A stretch of 64,000 nucleotides of DNA, from assembly GCA_902798915.1 (NCBI GenBank), contig CADBYM010000015.1:1-64000 (forward strand). Direction: 5' to 3'. Under the pieces are notes generated by a model that worked only from the letters and a program-made list of their open reading frames with translations, did not search any database and was not told where the DNA came from. Shown piece after piece: positions 52,329 to 59,871 of the stretch (positions are counted from its first letter, which is position 1; each line of letters starts with the position of its first letter). The translations under genes were made by a program, and so were the position numbers. The DNA is from an uncultured Coriobacteriaceae bacterium. Lineage in GTDB: Bacteria; Actinomycetota; Coriobacteriia; Coriobacteriales; Atopobiaceae.

Positions 52329-53681
52329 ATGTCGCTTACGTATGGATATGGCAGGGTAAAGGGTGCCCTGCACGAAGAGCGTGGTATGGCCTGCGAGGAT
52401 GCTGTGGGCATGTGGTGCGATGCGCGGCGCGGCCTGTATGTGGGTGTCGTGGCCGATGGCCACGGTGATTCCACGTGCGTTCGCAGCGCCGTGGGGGCAC
52501 AGTTGGCCGTGGATGTTGCCATCGAGAGGTTGAAGGGTCACGCTGGCGGTATCGACGCGCGGGAACTTGCCGATGTCGCCAAGGACATGGTCAGAGAGTG
52601 GAAGCGCCGCGTCTTGGCGGATTTGTCGGAGCGTCCGATAGGGCAAGACGAGATTGGGAATGTGGATTTGGCTGTCATCGAACAGTGGCGCATGAAGCAC
52701 CCCGCGCATCTGTATGGAGCAACACTCGTTGCCATGTTGCTCACTCGGGAGTACTGTGCGTTTATTCAGCAGGGTGATGGCTGCTGCGCCCTTATGCAGG
52801 CTGACGGCGCCCTTGTGTATCCCGTTCCCGAAGACGAGATGTGTGTGGGAAACCTCACGACGTCACTCTCCGACGATGACGCCGAAGAGCGCATCAGGTA
52901 TTGCGGGATATCCTTGTCGGAAAACAGAATCCTAGGTTGCTTTGTGGCTAGTGATGGCGTGGAGAAGTCATATGTGTCGCGCGAGCATCTGGATGCGTTC
53001 TTTCGGGATGCCGTTATTGAGGCGCAGCAGAAGCGTACGGAAGAGCTGTGCACCGTGCTTACCAAGAATCTTGCCGAGGTGTCTAAGCATGGGTCGCGTG
53101 ACGACTCTTCGCTAGCTTGTGTGGTTGAGTGCAAACTTGCTTCTGCGTCGGTTGATTATCTGCGCCGAATGAACGATCGACTCAGAATGCGGTACGAATT
53201 AACGGAGACGCGAGACAAGCTCGTTTCCATGAGCCGCAAACACGACATGTTGGAAGAGCAGTGGCGGCGGGGAGATGGGGATGTGGCGCAGGAGTACACG
53301 GCGTATCACGCGGCGTGGCAGGATCTGGTACAACGCGAGCGGACTCTCGTGGAGCAAATATCTGCGATAGATGAGGCGTCTGACGACGTGCGGATTGGCG
53401 AGCTGGAGTCGACGGAGTCTGATGCTCATGGACTTGTCGATGAGGATGAGTCCACCGAAATACTGCCCGAACAGCAACCCCCAAGCGAAGAGCCGCCAAG
53501 ACGTGCAGCTTCCACCGAACCTTCTTCAGATGAGGCGGCCGAACCGTCTAATGTACCGAGTGCGCCGTGCAGAGCCGGGGCCGGAACCCGCATCGTCTGG
53601 CTTCTGGTGGGCCTAATCGTAGTTCTTGTCAGTGCGTGTGGTGTCTGGATCCTGCTCAGTTTGCTTCCTGCGCCTAGCTAG
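52329..53681 (+). CDS. membrane-anchored PP2C-type phosphatase
   Basis: A 450-residue protein. Residues 1 to about 270 form a PP2C-like phosphatase domain with metal-binding VVADGHGDS (near 40-48), QQGDGCC, VASDGVEKS and SRDDSSLA. A coiled-coil region (RRMNDRLRMRYELTETRDKL onward) and an acidic Pro/Ser/Glu-rich linker follow, then a C-terminal transmembrane helix (IVWLLVGLIVVLVSACGVWI). The linker contains DEDESTEIL (371-379), similar to the motif in the FHA proteins. It would dephosphorylate targets of the kinase at 50188. It lies 49 bp after the vWA gene. Confidence 0.87.
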   Translation: MSLTYGYGRVKGALHEERGMACEDAVGMWCDARRGLYVGVVADGHGDSTCVRSAVGAQLAVDVAIERLKGHAGGIDARELADVAKDMVREWKRRVLADLSERPIGQDEIGNVDLAVIEQWRMKHPAHLYGATLVAMLLTREYCAFIQQGDGCCALMQADGALVYPVPEDEMCVGNLTTSLSDDDAEERIRYCGISLSENRILGCFVASDGVEKSYVSREHLDAFFRDAVIEAQQKRTEELCTVLTKNLAEVSKHGSRDDSSLACVVECKLASASVDYLRRMNDRLRMRYELTETRDKLVSMSRKHDMLEEQWRRGDGDVAQEYTAYHAAWQDLVQRERTLVEQISAIDEASDDVRIGELESTESDAHGLVDEDESTEILPEQQPPSEEPPRRAASTEPSSDEAAEPSNVPSAPCRAGAGTRIVWLLVGLIVVLVSACGVWILLSLLPAPS

Positions 53682-53839
53682 GTTATACCACGTCACATAA
53701 ATAGTTATGGTAATGGGGTTTGCGGTTGATTCTTACACATCAAGGTTCGTTGATTACAACGTTTTGGTGCCAGCGAAACGATGACGATGCGTTTTGATAA
53801 GTTGTCCCTACAAAACATGAAAGGGGGCGCAGAACCGCT

Positions 53840-54631
53840 GTGTTGTCGTACGGTGTATATACCGATCGAGGTCGTGTGAAGGCCGTCAACCAGGACGCCT
53901 GCTGCTTCTTCGAGGCTCAAACCTCTGTGGGCGATTTGTCTATGGCAATTGTCTGTGACGGAGTCGGAGGTCTCTCGTCTGGCGAGCTTGCCAGTACGAC
54001 GGTCGTGCGGCGCTTTTCCCGGTGGTTCGATGACGGACTCATTACCTTGCTCCGCATCGGCGACCCATCTCGGGTTCTTGATCGCGTGCGCGGCGCATGG
54101 AAAGCGATGCTTGCCAAGACGAACGCGGACATACAGACGTATGCAATGAGGAGTGGCCAAATCATCGGTACGACGTTTACGGGCATGTTCGTCTTTAATG
54201 GCGAGTTCCTCATATGTCATGTCGGTGACTGCAGGGCATACGAGATTAAGGGATCGCACATTACGCAACTCACCGCCGACCAGACGTTCGCCAATTATCA
54301 CCTCGAGCATGGTCTGATGACGGCAGAGGAGCTTGAGCGGCACCCCCAGCGCAAAATGCTCATGCAGTCGGTGGGGACTCAGGATGTGCTCGAGCCGGTG
54401 TTTTCGCGTAGGGCATACGATGCGGATGCCGTCTACGTGGTGTGCAGCGACGGAATACACAAGCGCTCGTCTGAGGGTGAGCTTGTTAATCTGTTCGGCG
54501 GGGATTGTAGGATGTCGAGGAGTGTGCTGCACGAGCGTTGTGCTCGCATTGCTTGGAACGTGTTAGAGCGTGGCGAGCGCGACAACGTGACGATTGTTGC
54601 CTTCTGTGAGGGAGGGGAGGTCGGCGCATGA
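53840..54631 (+). CDS. PP2C-type phosphatase (PrpC/Stp-like)
   Basis: A 263-residue cytoplasmic phosphatase with the classical PP2C motifs in order: VNQDACC, AIVCDGVGGLSSGE, GTTFTGMFV, CHVGDCRAYEI, TADQTF, VCSDGIHK and ERDNVTIV. All metal-binding Asp residues are present, so it should be active. It starts at GTG 53840, 12 nt after an AAGGGGG site; the preceding 158-bp gap may hold a promoter, making this the first gene of the Tad transcript. Its stop overlaps the next small gene (ATGA at 54628), tying phosphatase and pilus expression together. Confidence 0.9.
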   Translation: MLSYGVYTDRGRVKAVNQDACCFFEAQTSVGDLSMAIVCDGVGGLSSGELASTTVVRRFSRWFDDGLITLLRIGDPSRVLDRVRGAWKAMLAKTNADIQTYAMRSGQIIGTTFTGMFVFNGEFLICHVGDCRAYEIKGSHITQLTADQTFANYHLEHGLMTAEELERHPQRKMLMQSVGTQDVLEPVFSRRAYDADAVYVVCSDGIHKRSSEGELVNLFGGDCRMSRSVLHERCARIAWNVLERGERDNVTIVAFCEGGEVGA

Positions 54632-54840
54632 AGTACAAGGCGTATGGCGCAGCCCTCGATGACGAAGCGACTGAGGTTTTGTCAGCCGAGTCACGTTCGA
54701 CCTCTGCCGAGTTTTCGGACGATGAAGTGGAGTTTTGTATCGTGCAGTCTGTAGTGCTTATTCATTCAGCTAGCATGATATCTGACGCGGGCGTGCTCGT
54801 GCCCGCCGCGGACGTCGAGGTCGGAGGTTCTACATGCTAA
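54628..54840 (+). CDS. 70-residue protein with a putative phospho-Thr motif
   Basis: A small protein translated between the PP2C and tadZ genes, overlapping both (4 bp upstream, 7 bp downstream), which argues that it is real despite its size. Near its N-terminus is LDDEATEVL (10-18), almost identical to LDDEETMVV in the zinc-ribbon FHA protein, followed by a Ser/Thr-rich stretch and a hydrophobic, acidic end. I infer that it is a kinase substrate whose phospho-Thr15 is read by an FHA domain and erased by the neighbouring PP2C. No known family. Confidence 0.7.
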   Translation: MKYKAYGAALDDEATEVLSAESRSTSAEFSDDEVEFCIVQSVVLIHSASMISDAGVLVPAADVEVGGSTC

Positions 54841-55913
54841 TTACGATTGCGCTGGTAGACAACAACGAGGCGTACTCCTCTCGTTTGACCGAGGCGTTCC
54901 TTACGGACTATGCTGACCGCTTGGAGGTTGCTACATTCACGACGCTCGAGTCACTCGATGACTATCTGCGCAACAACGTCGCTGACGTTATGCTCGTATC
55001 TTCTGAACTTGCAACGGAGGCACTCGTTGGGAAGCGCGGTGCCACACTGGTGTACCTTGTGGATGACAAGAGTATCGAGCAAGTGTACGGGCACCAGGCC
55101 ATTTGTAGATACCAAAAAGTCGACCTGATTTACAAGGGAATACTTGACGCGTGCTCCGAGCGATTTGATCACCTTACCATGCGCAAGACGGGAATTGAGG
55201 GCACCAATATCCTCGCCTTTTTGCCCGCGAGTGGAGGGGCGGGTGCCTCTACGATGGCTGCTGCTTGTGCGCTGGCATTCGCAAAACATGGCTTTAAGAC
55301 GTTCTACCTTAATCTAGAGATGTACGGGCAAGCGCAGCTTTATTTTGAGGGGGAGGGGAGCGGCGGTCTGGATGACGTTTTGTACGCCATAGAGGCACAA
55401 AAGCGCAATATCGCCATGCGCATACAGAGCGCCGTCAAGCATAGCCCCGAGGGCGTGTGCTTCCTTGATTCCTGCACGAGCGCACTTGATGTGGCTGAAC
55501 TATCGTCCGATCAGGTTGAGCAACTTGTGCGCGAGATAGCGTCAAGTGACTCCTATGATGTGATGGTGCTAGACATGGACTTCTCGCACTCAAAGTTCGT
55601 ATCGGCAGTCATGGGATTGGCCACGCAGACCGTGTTTGTATCTAATGGCACCCTTACGTCAAACATGAAATTTGAGCGCGTGTACAAGATGCTTACCGAC
55701 CTCAACCGCGTGGGCGATGCGTATGGACTTGCCAACGTGACGCTTGCGTACAACAACTTCCGTAGCAAGACAGGCATGAAGATTGCAGACGATTTGATTC
55801 GTGTTGTGGGGTCGTTGCCCCATGTGAGCAACTACCAGAGCGTACAGGAACTCATCGAGACTCTTTCGGTAAAGCCCGTATTCGAAAACATGCTGGACAA
55901 TATGGCTCAGTAG
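54834..55913 (+). CDS. tadZ: TadZ/CpaE-like ParA-family pilus localisation protein
   Basis: A 359-residue protein with an N-terminal receiver-like domain (1-110) and a C-terminal MinD/ParA-like domain. The deviant Walker A is SGGAGAST (133-140): both signature lysines of KGGxGKT are replaced (Ser and Ala), as in other atypical TadZ proteins with poor ATPase activity. DVMVLDMDFSHSK is the Walker B-like strand. TadZ positions the Tad secretion ATPase at the membrane. ATG 54834 overlaps the end of the small upstream gene. It is directly upstream of tadA (16 bp), as usual in Tad operons. Confidence 0.87.
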   Translation: MLITIALVDNNEAYSSRLTEAFLTDYADRLEVATFTTLESLDDYLRNNVADVMLVSSELATEALVGKRGATLVYLVDDKSIEQVYGHQAICRYQKVDLIYKGILDACSERFDHLTMRKTGIEGTNILAFLPASGGAGASTMAAACALAFAKHGFKTFYLNLEMYGQAQLYFEGEGSGGLDDVLYAIEAQKRNIAMRIQSAVKHSPEGVCFLDSCTSALDVAELSSDQVEQLVREIASSDSYDVMVLDMDFSHSKFVSAVMGLATQTVFVSNGTLTSNMKFERVYKMLTDLNRVGDAYGLANVTLAYNNFRSKTGMKIADDLIRVVGSLPHVSNYQSVQELIETLSVKPVFENMLDNMAQ

Positions 55914-55929
55914 CAAGGGAGGTGCGCGC

Positions 55930-57174
55930 GTGATCAATGATAACGATTTGCAGGCCATGGTGCCTGACTTGCGAGATTATATCGTAGATCATTATCAGCT
56001 CAACAAGCTCTCCGACGAGCAGCTTGAAGATGTGATCGAGGACTTGGTTCGTGAGCGCGCACAGACACTTGGTCTGCGCGTGAGCCAGCGTGTAGACTTG
56101 GAACGGCAAGTATTTAGCTCCATTCGTGGCCTGGGCATCCTTGATGGCATAATGGACGACCCAAGCATCACCGAGGTCATGGTCAACGGTCCAGACAAGA
56201 TCTTCATTGAAAAAGGCGGGCGTGTAGTGCGTCTGGATGAGCGATTCGAGAGCGAACGTCGCCTGGAGGACATTATTCAGCGCATTGTTGGGCGTGCTGG
56301 ACGTGAGGTAAACCAGGCCAATCCCATCGTGGACACACGCTTGTCGGATGGCTCGCGCGTAAACGTAGTGCTACGGCCCATATCCATGATAGGACCCATC
56401 CTGACCATCCGAAAGTTTTCGCAGACGCCCATGACCATGGAGCAACTCATTCGGTTTGGCTCGCTGACTCCCGACATCGCGGAGAAGCTCCGTCTTTTGG
56501 TGAGGGCGAAGTTCAACATATTCATATCGGGGGGTACCGGATCTGGCAAGACGACCTTTCTTAATGCACTCTCCAACTACATCCCCGCTGACGAGCGCAT
56601 CATTACCATTGAGGACTCGGCCGAACTGCAGATTGCAAATATCGATAACCTCGTGAGCATGGAGACGCGCAACGCCAATGCATCGGGTGTGGGCGAAGTC
56701 ACCATGCGCGACCTCATCAAGTCATCGTTGCGCATGCGTCCAGAGCGCATCGTGGTGGGCGAGGTGCGTGGCGCCGAGGCGCTCGACATGTTGCAGGCAA
56801 TGAACACCGGTCATGATGGCTCGCTCTCTACCGGACATGCCAATTCGCCGAAGGATATGCTGAGCCGTTTGGAGACCATGGTGCTCACCGGTGCCTCAGG
56901 CCTGCCGCTGCCGGCTGTGCGGCAACAGATTGCGTCCGCGCTCGACATCATCATCCATCTCTCGCGCTTGCGCGACCATTCGCGAAAGACCATGGAGATT
57001 ACCGAGGTCGTGGGCATGACTGAGGACGGGGAAATCGAGTTGAATCCCCTCTACGTGTTTGAGGAGGATGCGAAATCACGTCTTGACAAGGTCTCGGGAA
57101 GCCTCGTGCGTACAGAGAACAAGCTCGTGCATAACTTCAAGCTGCAACTCTCTGGCATCAAGGTCGAGATTTAG
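55930..57174 (+). CDS. tadA: Tad pilus assembly ATPase TadA/CpaF
   Basis: A 414-residue secretion ATPase of the VirB11/CpaF family that powers Flp pilus extension and retraction. The N-terminal domain contains ITEVMVNGPDKIFIE, then Walker A GGTGSGKT (201-208), the Asp box TIEDSAELQI, Walker B RIVVGEVRGAEALDML and the His box GHDGSLSTGHANS. The start is GTG 55930 with GGGAGGTG upstream. The length is normal and all catalytic motifs are intact. Confidence 0.95.
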   Translation: MINDNDLQAMVPDLRDYIVDHYQLNKLSDEQLEDVIEDLVRERAQTLGLRVSQRVDLERQVFSSIRGLGILDGIMDDPSITEVMVNGPDKIFIEKGGRVVRLDERFESERRLEDIIQRIVGRAGREVNQANPIVDTRLSDGSRVNVVLRPISMIGPILTIRKFSQTPMTMEQLIRFGSLTPDIAEKLRLLVRAKFNIFISGGTGSGKTTFLNALSNYIPADERIITIEDSAELQIANIDNLVSMETRNANASGVGEVTMRDLIKSSLRMRPERIVVGEVRGAEALDMLQAMNTGHDGSLSTGHANSPKDMLSRLETMVLTGASGLPLPAVRQQIASALDIIIHLSRLRDHSRKTMEITEVVGMTEDGEIELNPLYVFEEDAKSRLDKVSGSLVRTENKLVHNFKLQLSGIKVEI

Positions 57175-57186
57175 GGGGTGGGATAC

Positions 57187-57990
57187 GTGCTTAGTATTTC
57201 GCTGGGAAAAAAGAAAGATAAAGAGCCGAAGAGAACATATCTGTTCGCTGACTCCATCGTATATACCGAGTATAAGGTACCCATCATAGAGCGTTTGGGA
57301 TGCTATATCGTAGGATTCGTGGCGGGATTGCTGCTAGGGACCATCTTTTACGGAATCTTGCCGTTAAGCATAGCTTTGGGAGTGGGTCTTGCATTTGCTG
57401 CAGTGCCACTGTGGTCAAAGTATCGGGTGCAACAACGTACGAATGTTCTAAAGCTACAATTTAGAGATATGCTTGAGGCAGTGGCGACATCCATCGGTGC
57501 TGGTCAGAACATAACAGAGTCATTCATAAGTGCTTACGGCGATATGCGTCAGCAGTATAGCGAGGATGCCTTTATTGTGCAGGAACTTGGTAATATTGTT
57601 GGTGGCATGAACAACAATATTACCATCGAAGAACTGCTCAACGACTTTGCGCTTCGTAGTGGCTTGGAAGATGCCCAGAGTTTTGCTAGCGTATTTGAGA
57701 CGGCATATCGTAAGGGTGGCAACATTCGTCAGGTCATCCAGAGCACGTATGAGATTATCAACGAAAAGATGAGCGTGGAACTTGAGATTCAGACGATGAC
57801 GGCATCGGCGAACGCGGAGCTGAACATGATGTTGGCCATGCCGGTGGTCATCATACTCATGTTGCGATTCATGGGCGGCTCTTTTTCGGGACAGGGGACG
57901 TTGGTCAGTGTCATGTCCACTACGGTCGCTCTTTGCATTTTTGCCGCGGCGTACTTTGCGGGTAAAAAACTCATGGACATCAGGATGTAG
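57187..57990 (+). CDS. tadB: Tad pilus platform protein TadB
   Basis: A 267-residue type II secretion F-domain protein. An N-terminal charged segment is followed by two hydrophobic helices (about 40-80), the cytoplasmic F domain (LQFRDMLEAVATSIGAGQNI to ASVFETAYRKGGNI) and a C-terminal membrane pair (MMLAMPVVIILMLRFMGG and VALCIFAAAYFAG). It forms the inner-membrane platform with TadC. Start GTG 57187 was preferred over GTG 57178 because GGGGG lies about 7 nt upstream of it. It lies 12 bp after tadA. Confidence 0.88.
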   Translation: MLSISLGKKKDKEPKRTYLFADSIVYTEYKVPIIERLGCYIVGFVAGLLLGTIFYGILPLSIALGVGLAFAAVPLWSKYRVQQRTNVLKLQFRDMLEAVATSIGAGQNITESFISAYGDMRQQYSEDAFIVQELGNIVGGMNNNITIEELLNDFALRSGLEDAQSFASVFETAYRKGGNIRQVIQSTYEIINEKMSVELEIQTMTASANAELNMMLAMPVVIILMLRFMGGSFSGQGTLVSVMSTTVALCIFAAAYFAGKKLMDIRM

Positions 57991-58001
57991 GGAGGCTCGA
58001 G

Positions 58002-58874
58002 GTGCCAATCGCTAATATCGTGATGCTGGTAGTGGGAACCGCGCTCGCGTGCGCGTATATCATGGTCGGCTTTGGGACGGCCAAGCGATACGATCGACTG
58101 GTTGCGGGACTTGACTATAGGGAGCATTTCTTCAGAGGTGTCTATAGCGTTGGATTCTTTCTGCTAGACCTCTTTAAGGCGAAACTCGATTCGAAGGTTG
58201 CGCGCGAGAGGCGACGCCAGATAAGTGTCATAAATGGTGAATTGTACGCAGAGTATTTTCTGAGGCTCAATTACGCTCAGAAGATATCAGTTGGATTGTT
58301 CTTTGTGCCGTTTGGTTTTTTGTTCTACCCCGTTATGGGTTCACCTCTTAGTGTTTTGCTAGGCTTTGGTGCGTTTGGCCTCGCGTGGTGGTATTACGAT
58401 ATGCAGATTACTGACGAGATGGAGAAGCGTCAGGACGAGATACGGCGTGATCTTTCCGACGTTATATCTAAGCTTGCTTTGTTGGTAAACGCAGGAATGA
58501 TTCTAATGGAAGCATGGGATCGTGTAAGCCTTACTGGCGAGTCTACACTGTATGTGGAGATGCGAAACACCGTTATGGACATGCGAAACAGTGGAAAGTC
58601 AGAGGCTGCGGCGATACTTGACTTCGGCGCACGCTGCATGGACCAGGACATCAAGAAGTTTTCGTCAACCTTGGTGCAGAACATTTCAAAGGGCAATGCA
58701 GAGCTGGTGAGCTTCTTGCGCCAACAGTCTGATGCCAGCTGGACGCAGCGTCGTGAATACGCGCGGCAGAAGGGAGAAGAGGCTTCCAGCAAACTTATGC
58801 TGCCAATCGCCGGCATGATGATCGGCGTGATGGTAATGATAGTGGTGCCGATTTTCGGCAGTATGGGAATGTAG
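58002..58874 (+). CDS. tadC: Tad pilus platform protein TadC
   Basis: A 290-residue F-domain membrane protein, partner of TadB. It has an N-terminal membrane helix, two central helices (YAQKISVGLFFVPFGFLFYP and SVLLGFGAFGLAWWY), the F domain (RRDLSDVISKLALLVNAGMI to GEEASSKLMLPIAGMM) and a final helix. The start is GTG 58002 with GGAGG 6 nt upstream. Codon use is more AT-rich than in the genes before 50 kb. Confidence 0.88.
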   Translation: MPIANIVMLVVGTALACAYIMVGFGTAKRYDRLVAGLDYREHFFRGVYSVGFFLLDLFKAKLDSKVARERRRQISVINGELYAEYFLRLNYAQKISVGLFFVPFGFLFYPVMGSPLSVLLGFGAFGLAWWYYDMQITDEMEKRQDEIRRDLSDVISKLALLVNAGMILMEAWDRVSLTGESTLYVEMRNTVMDMRNSGKSEAAAILDFGARCMDQDIKKFSSTLVQNISKGNAELVSFLRQQSDASWTQRREYARQKGEEASSKLMLPIAGMMIGVMVMIVVPIFGSMGM

Positions 58875-58889
58875 AAGGGAGGGAGAGAA

Positions 58890-59123
58890 ATGGGCAGCTA
58901 TCTAAGTCTTACGGCCTCTTGGCTGCGTACCAAGGCGCGTAACTTCATGAGGGAAGAGAAGGGTGCGGGCGAAATCATCGCTGCGGTTGTGGTGCTTGCA
59001 ATTGTGGTGGTCCTCGGAATTGCTTTCCAAGACAAGATTGTTGAATTCTTTAACACGTTGTGGGGCAACGCAACCGAAGGTGCCGACACTGGGATTGGGA
59101 CGAACGGGACAAAGCCAACGTAA
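58890..59123 (+). CDS. Flp-type pilin
   Basis: A 77-residue prepilin. A basic/acidic leader (ending REEKG) precedes the hydrophobic stretch GEIIAAVVVLAIVVVLGIAF, with a Glu near the start as in Flp pilins, and a short polar tail ends in GTNGTKPT. Processing after the Gly of EEKG by a TadV-type prepilin peptidase is expected; no such peptidase gene lies in the window. GGGAGGGAGAG precedes the ATG. It would form the pilus fibre. Confidence 0.87.
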   Translation: MGSYLSLTASWLRTKARNFMREEKGAGEIIAAVVVLAIVVVLGIAFQDKIVEFFNTLWGNATEGADTGIGTNGTKPT

Positions 59124-59205
59124 GCTGAATCAACCATCGGGGCTTTGCGTGGCCAACGGTTTTTCGTTGACCGCGCAACCCTATATGCATTGTATGGAGA
59201 GTCAA

Positions 59206-59871
59206 GTGAAAACTATACTTCGCGAAGAATGCGGCGCGGGGACGATAATCGAATATACGATTGTGTTGCCGATTGTTATGGCAGTCATTATGGTTCTCCT
59301 CTTCACGGGCTACATCATTCATGATCGCGCTACGATGGAAGCATCCGCAGAGCGAGTCGCGCTTTATATCGCAAAGACCATTGCCGATACGAATTACGAG
59401 ACATTTGTGGATAACGGGGATTTCACCGCGAGCGAAATCGACTCAATATCGATTAGCCCCGACCGAATCGAAAACGACCCCTATAGGTATCTGTTTGGCG
59501 CGTTTGCCAATATCGACTCGCATAGCTATGCAAGGTCCGTGGAGGCGATGGTGCATAGCAATCAGTTCATCCACAACGATACGGTTAAAGCCGCTGTGTC
59601 CTTGGAGGGTTTAATCTTTCGCAAGGTGAAGATTGTCGTGACCGAACGTTATGAAATGCCGACGTTTCTGGCGTCGCTCAACATACCAATTTGCACAATT
59701 CGTACAGAGGCCGTTGCTTACATCAACGAGCCGGCAGAATTCGTGCGTAATGCAGACCTTACATTTGAACTAATCCGTAAGGTGGCGGACGCAACAGGTA
59801 TTACCGAGAAACTGAGCGAGCTAAAGTCAAAGATATCATTCTTCACTAACTCTGAGGAGGTTAATTCGTGA
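59206..59871 (+). CDS. TadE-like pseudopilin
   Basis: A 221-residue protein whose N-terminus (KTILREECGAGTIIEYTIVL) has a prepilin-like leader, Gly cleavage site and following Glu, then a single membrane helix and an extracellular domain of about 180 residues. This is the TadE/TadF minor pseudopilin design. GTG 59206 is chosen because GGAG lies 6 nt upstream; ATGs at 59185 and 59194 are possible. Its stop overlaps the next gene's GTG (GTGA), implying coupled translation. Confidence 0.82.
   Translation: MKTILREECGAGTIIEYTIVLPIVMAVIMVLLFTGYIIHDRATMEASAERVALYIAKTIADTNYETFVDNGDFTASEIDSISISPDRIENDPYRYLFGAFANIDSHSYARSVEAMVHSNQFIHNDTVKAAVSLEGLIFRKVKIVVTERYEMPTFLASLNIPICTIRTEAVAYINEPAEFVRNADLTFELIRKVADATGITEKLSELKSKISFFTNSEEVNS

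Noticed and set aside
50188..53681. Tellurite resistance (ter) operon
   Set aside because: Only the vWA/kinase/PP2C triad is present; no TerC, TerD-family or TerB gene lies in the window, so a tellurite function should not be assigned.
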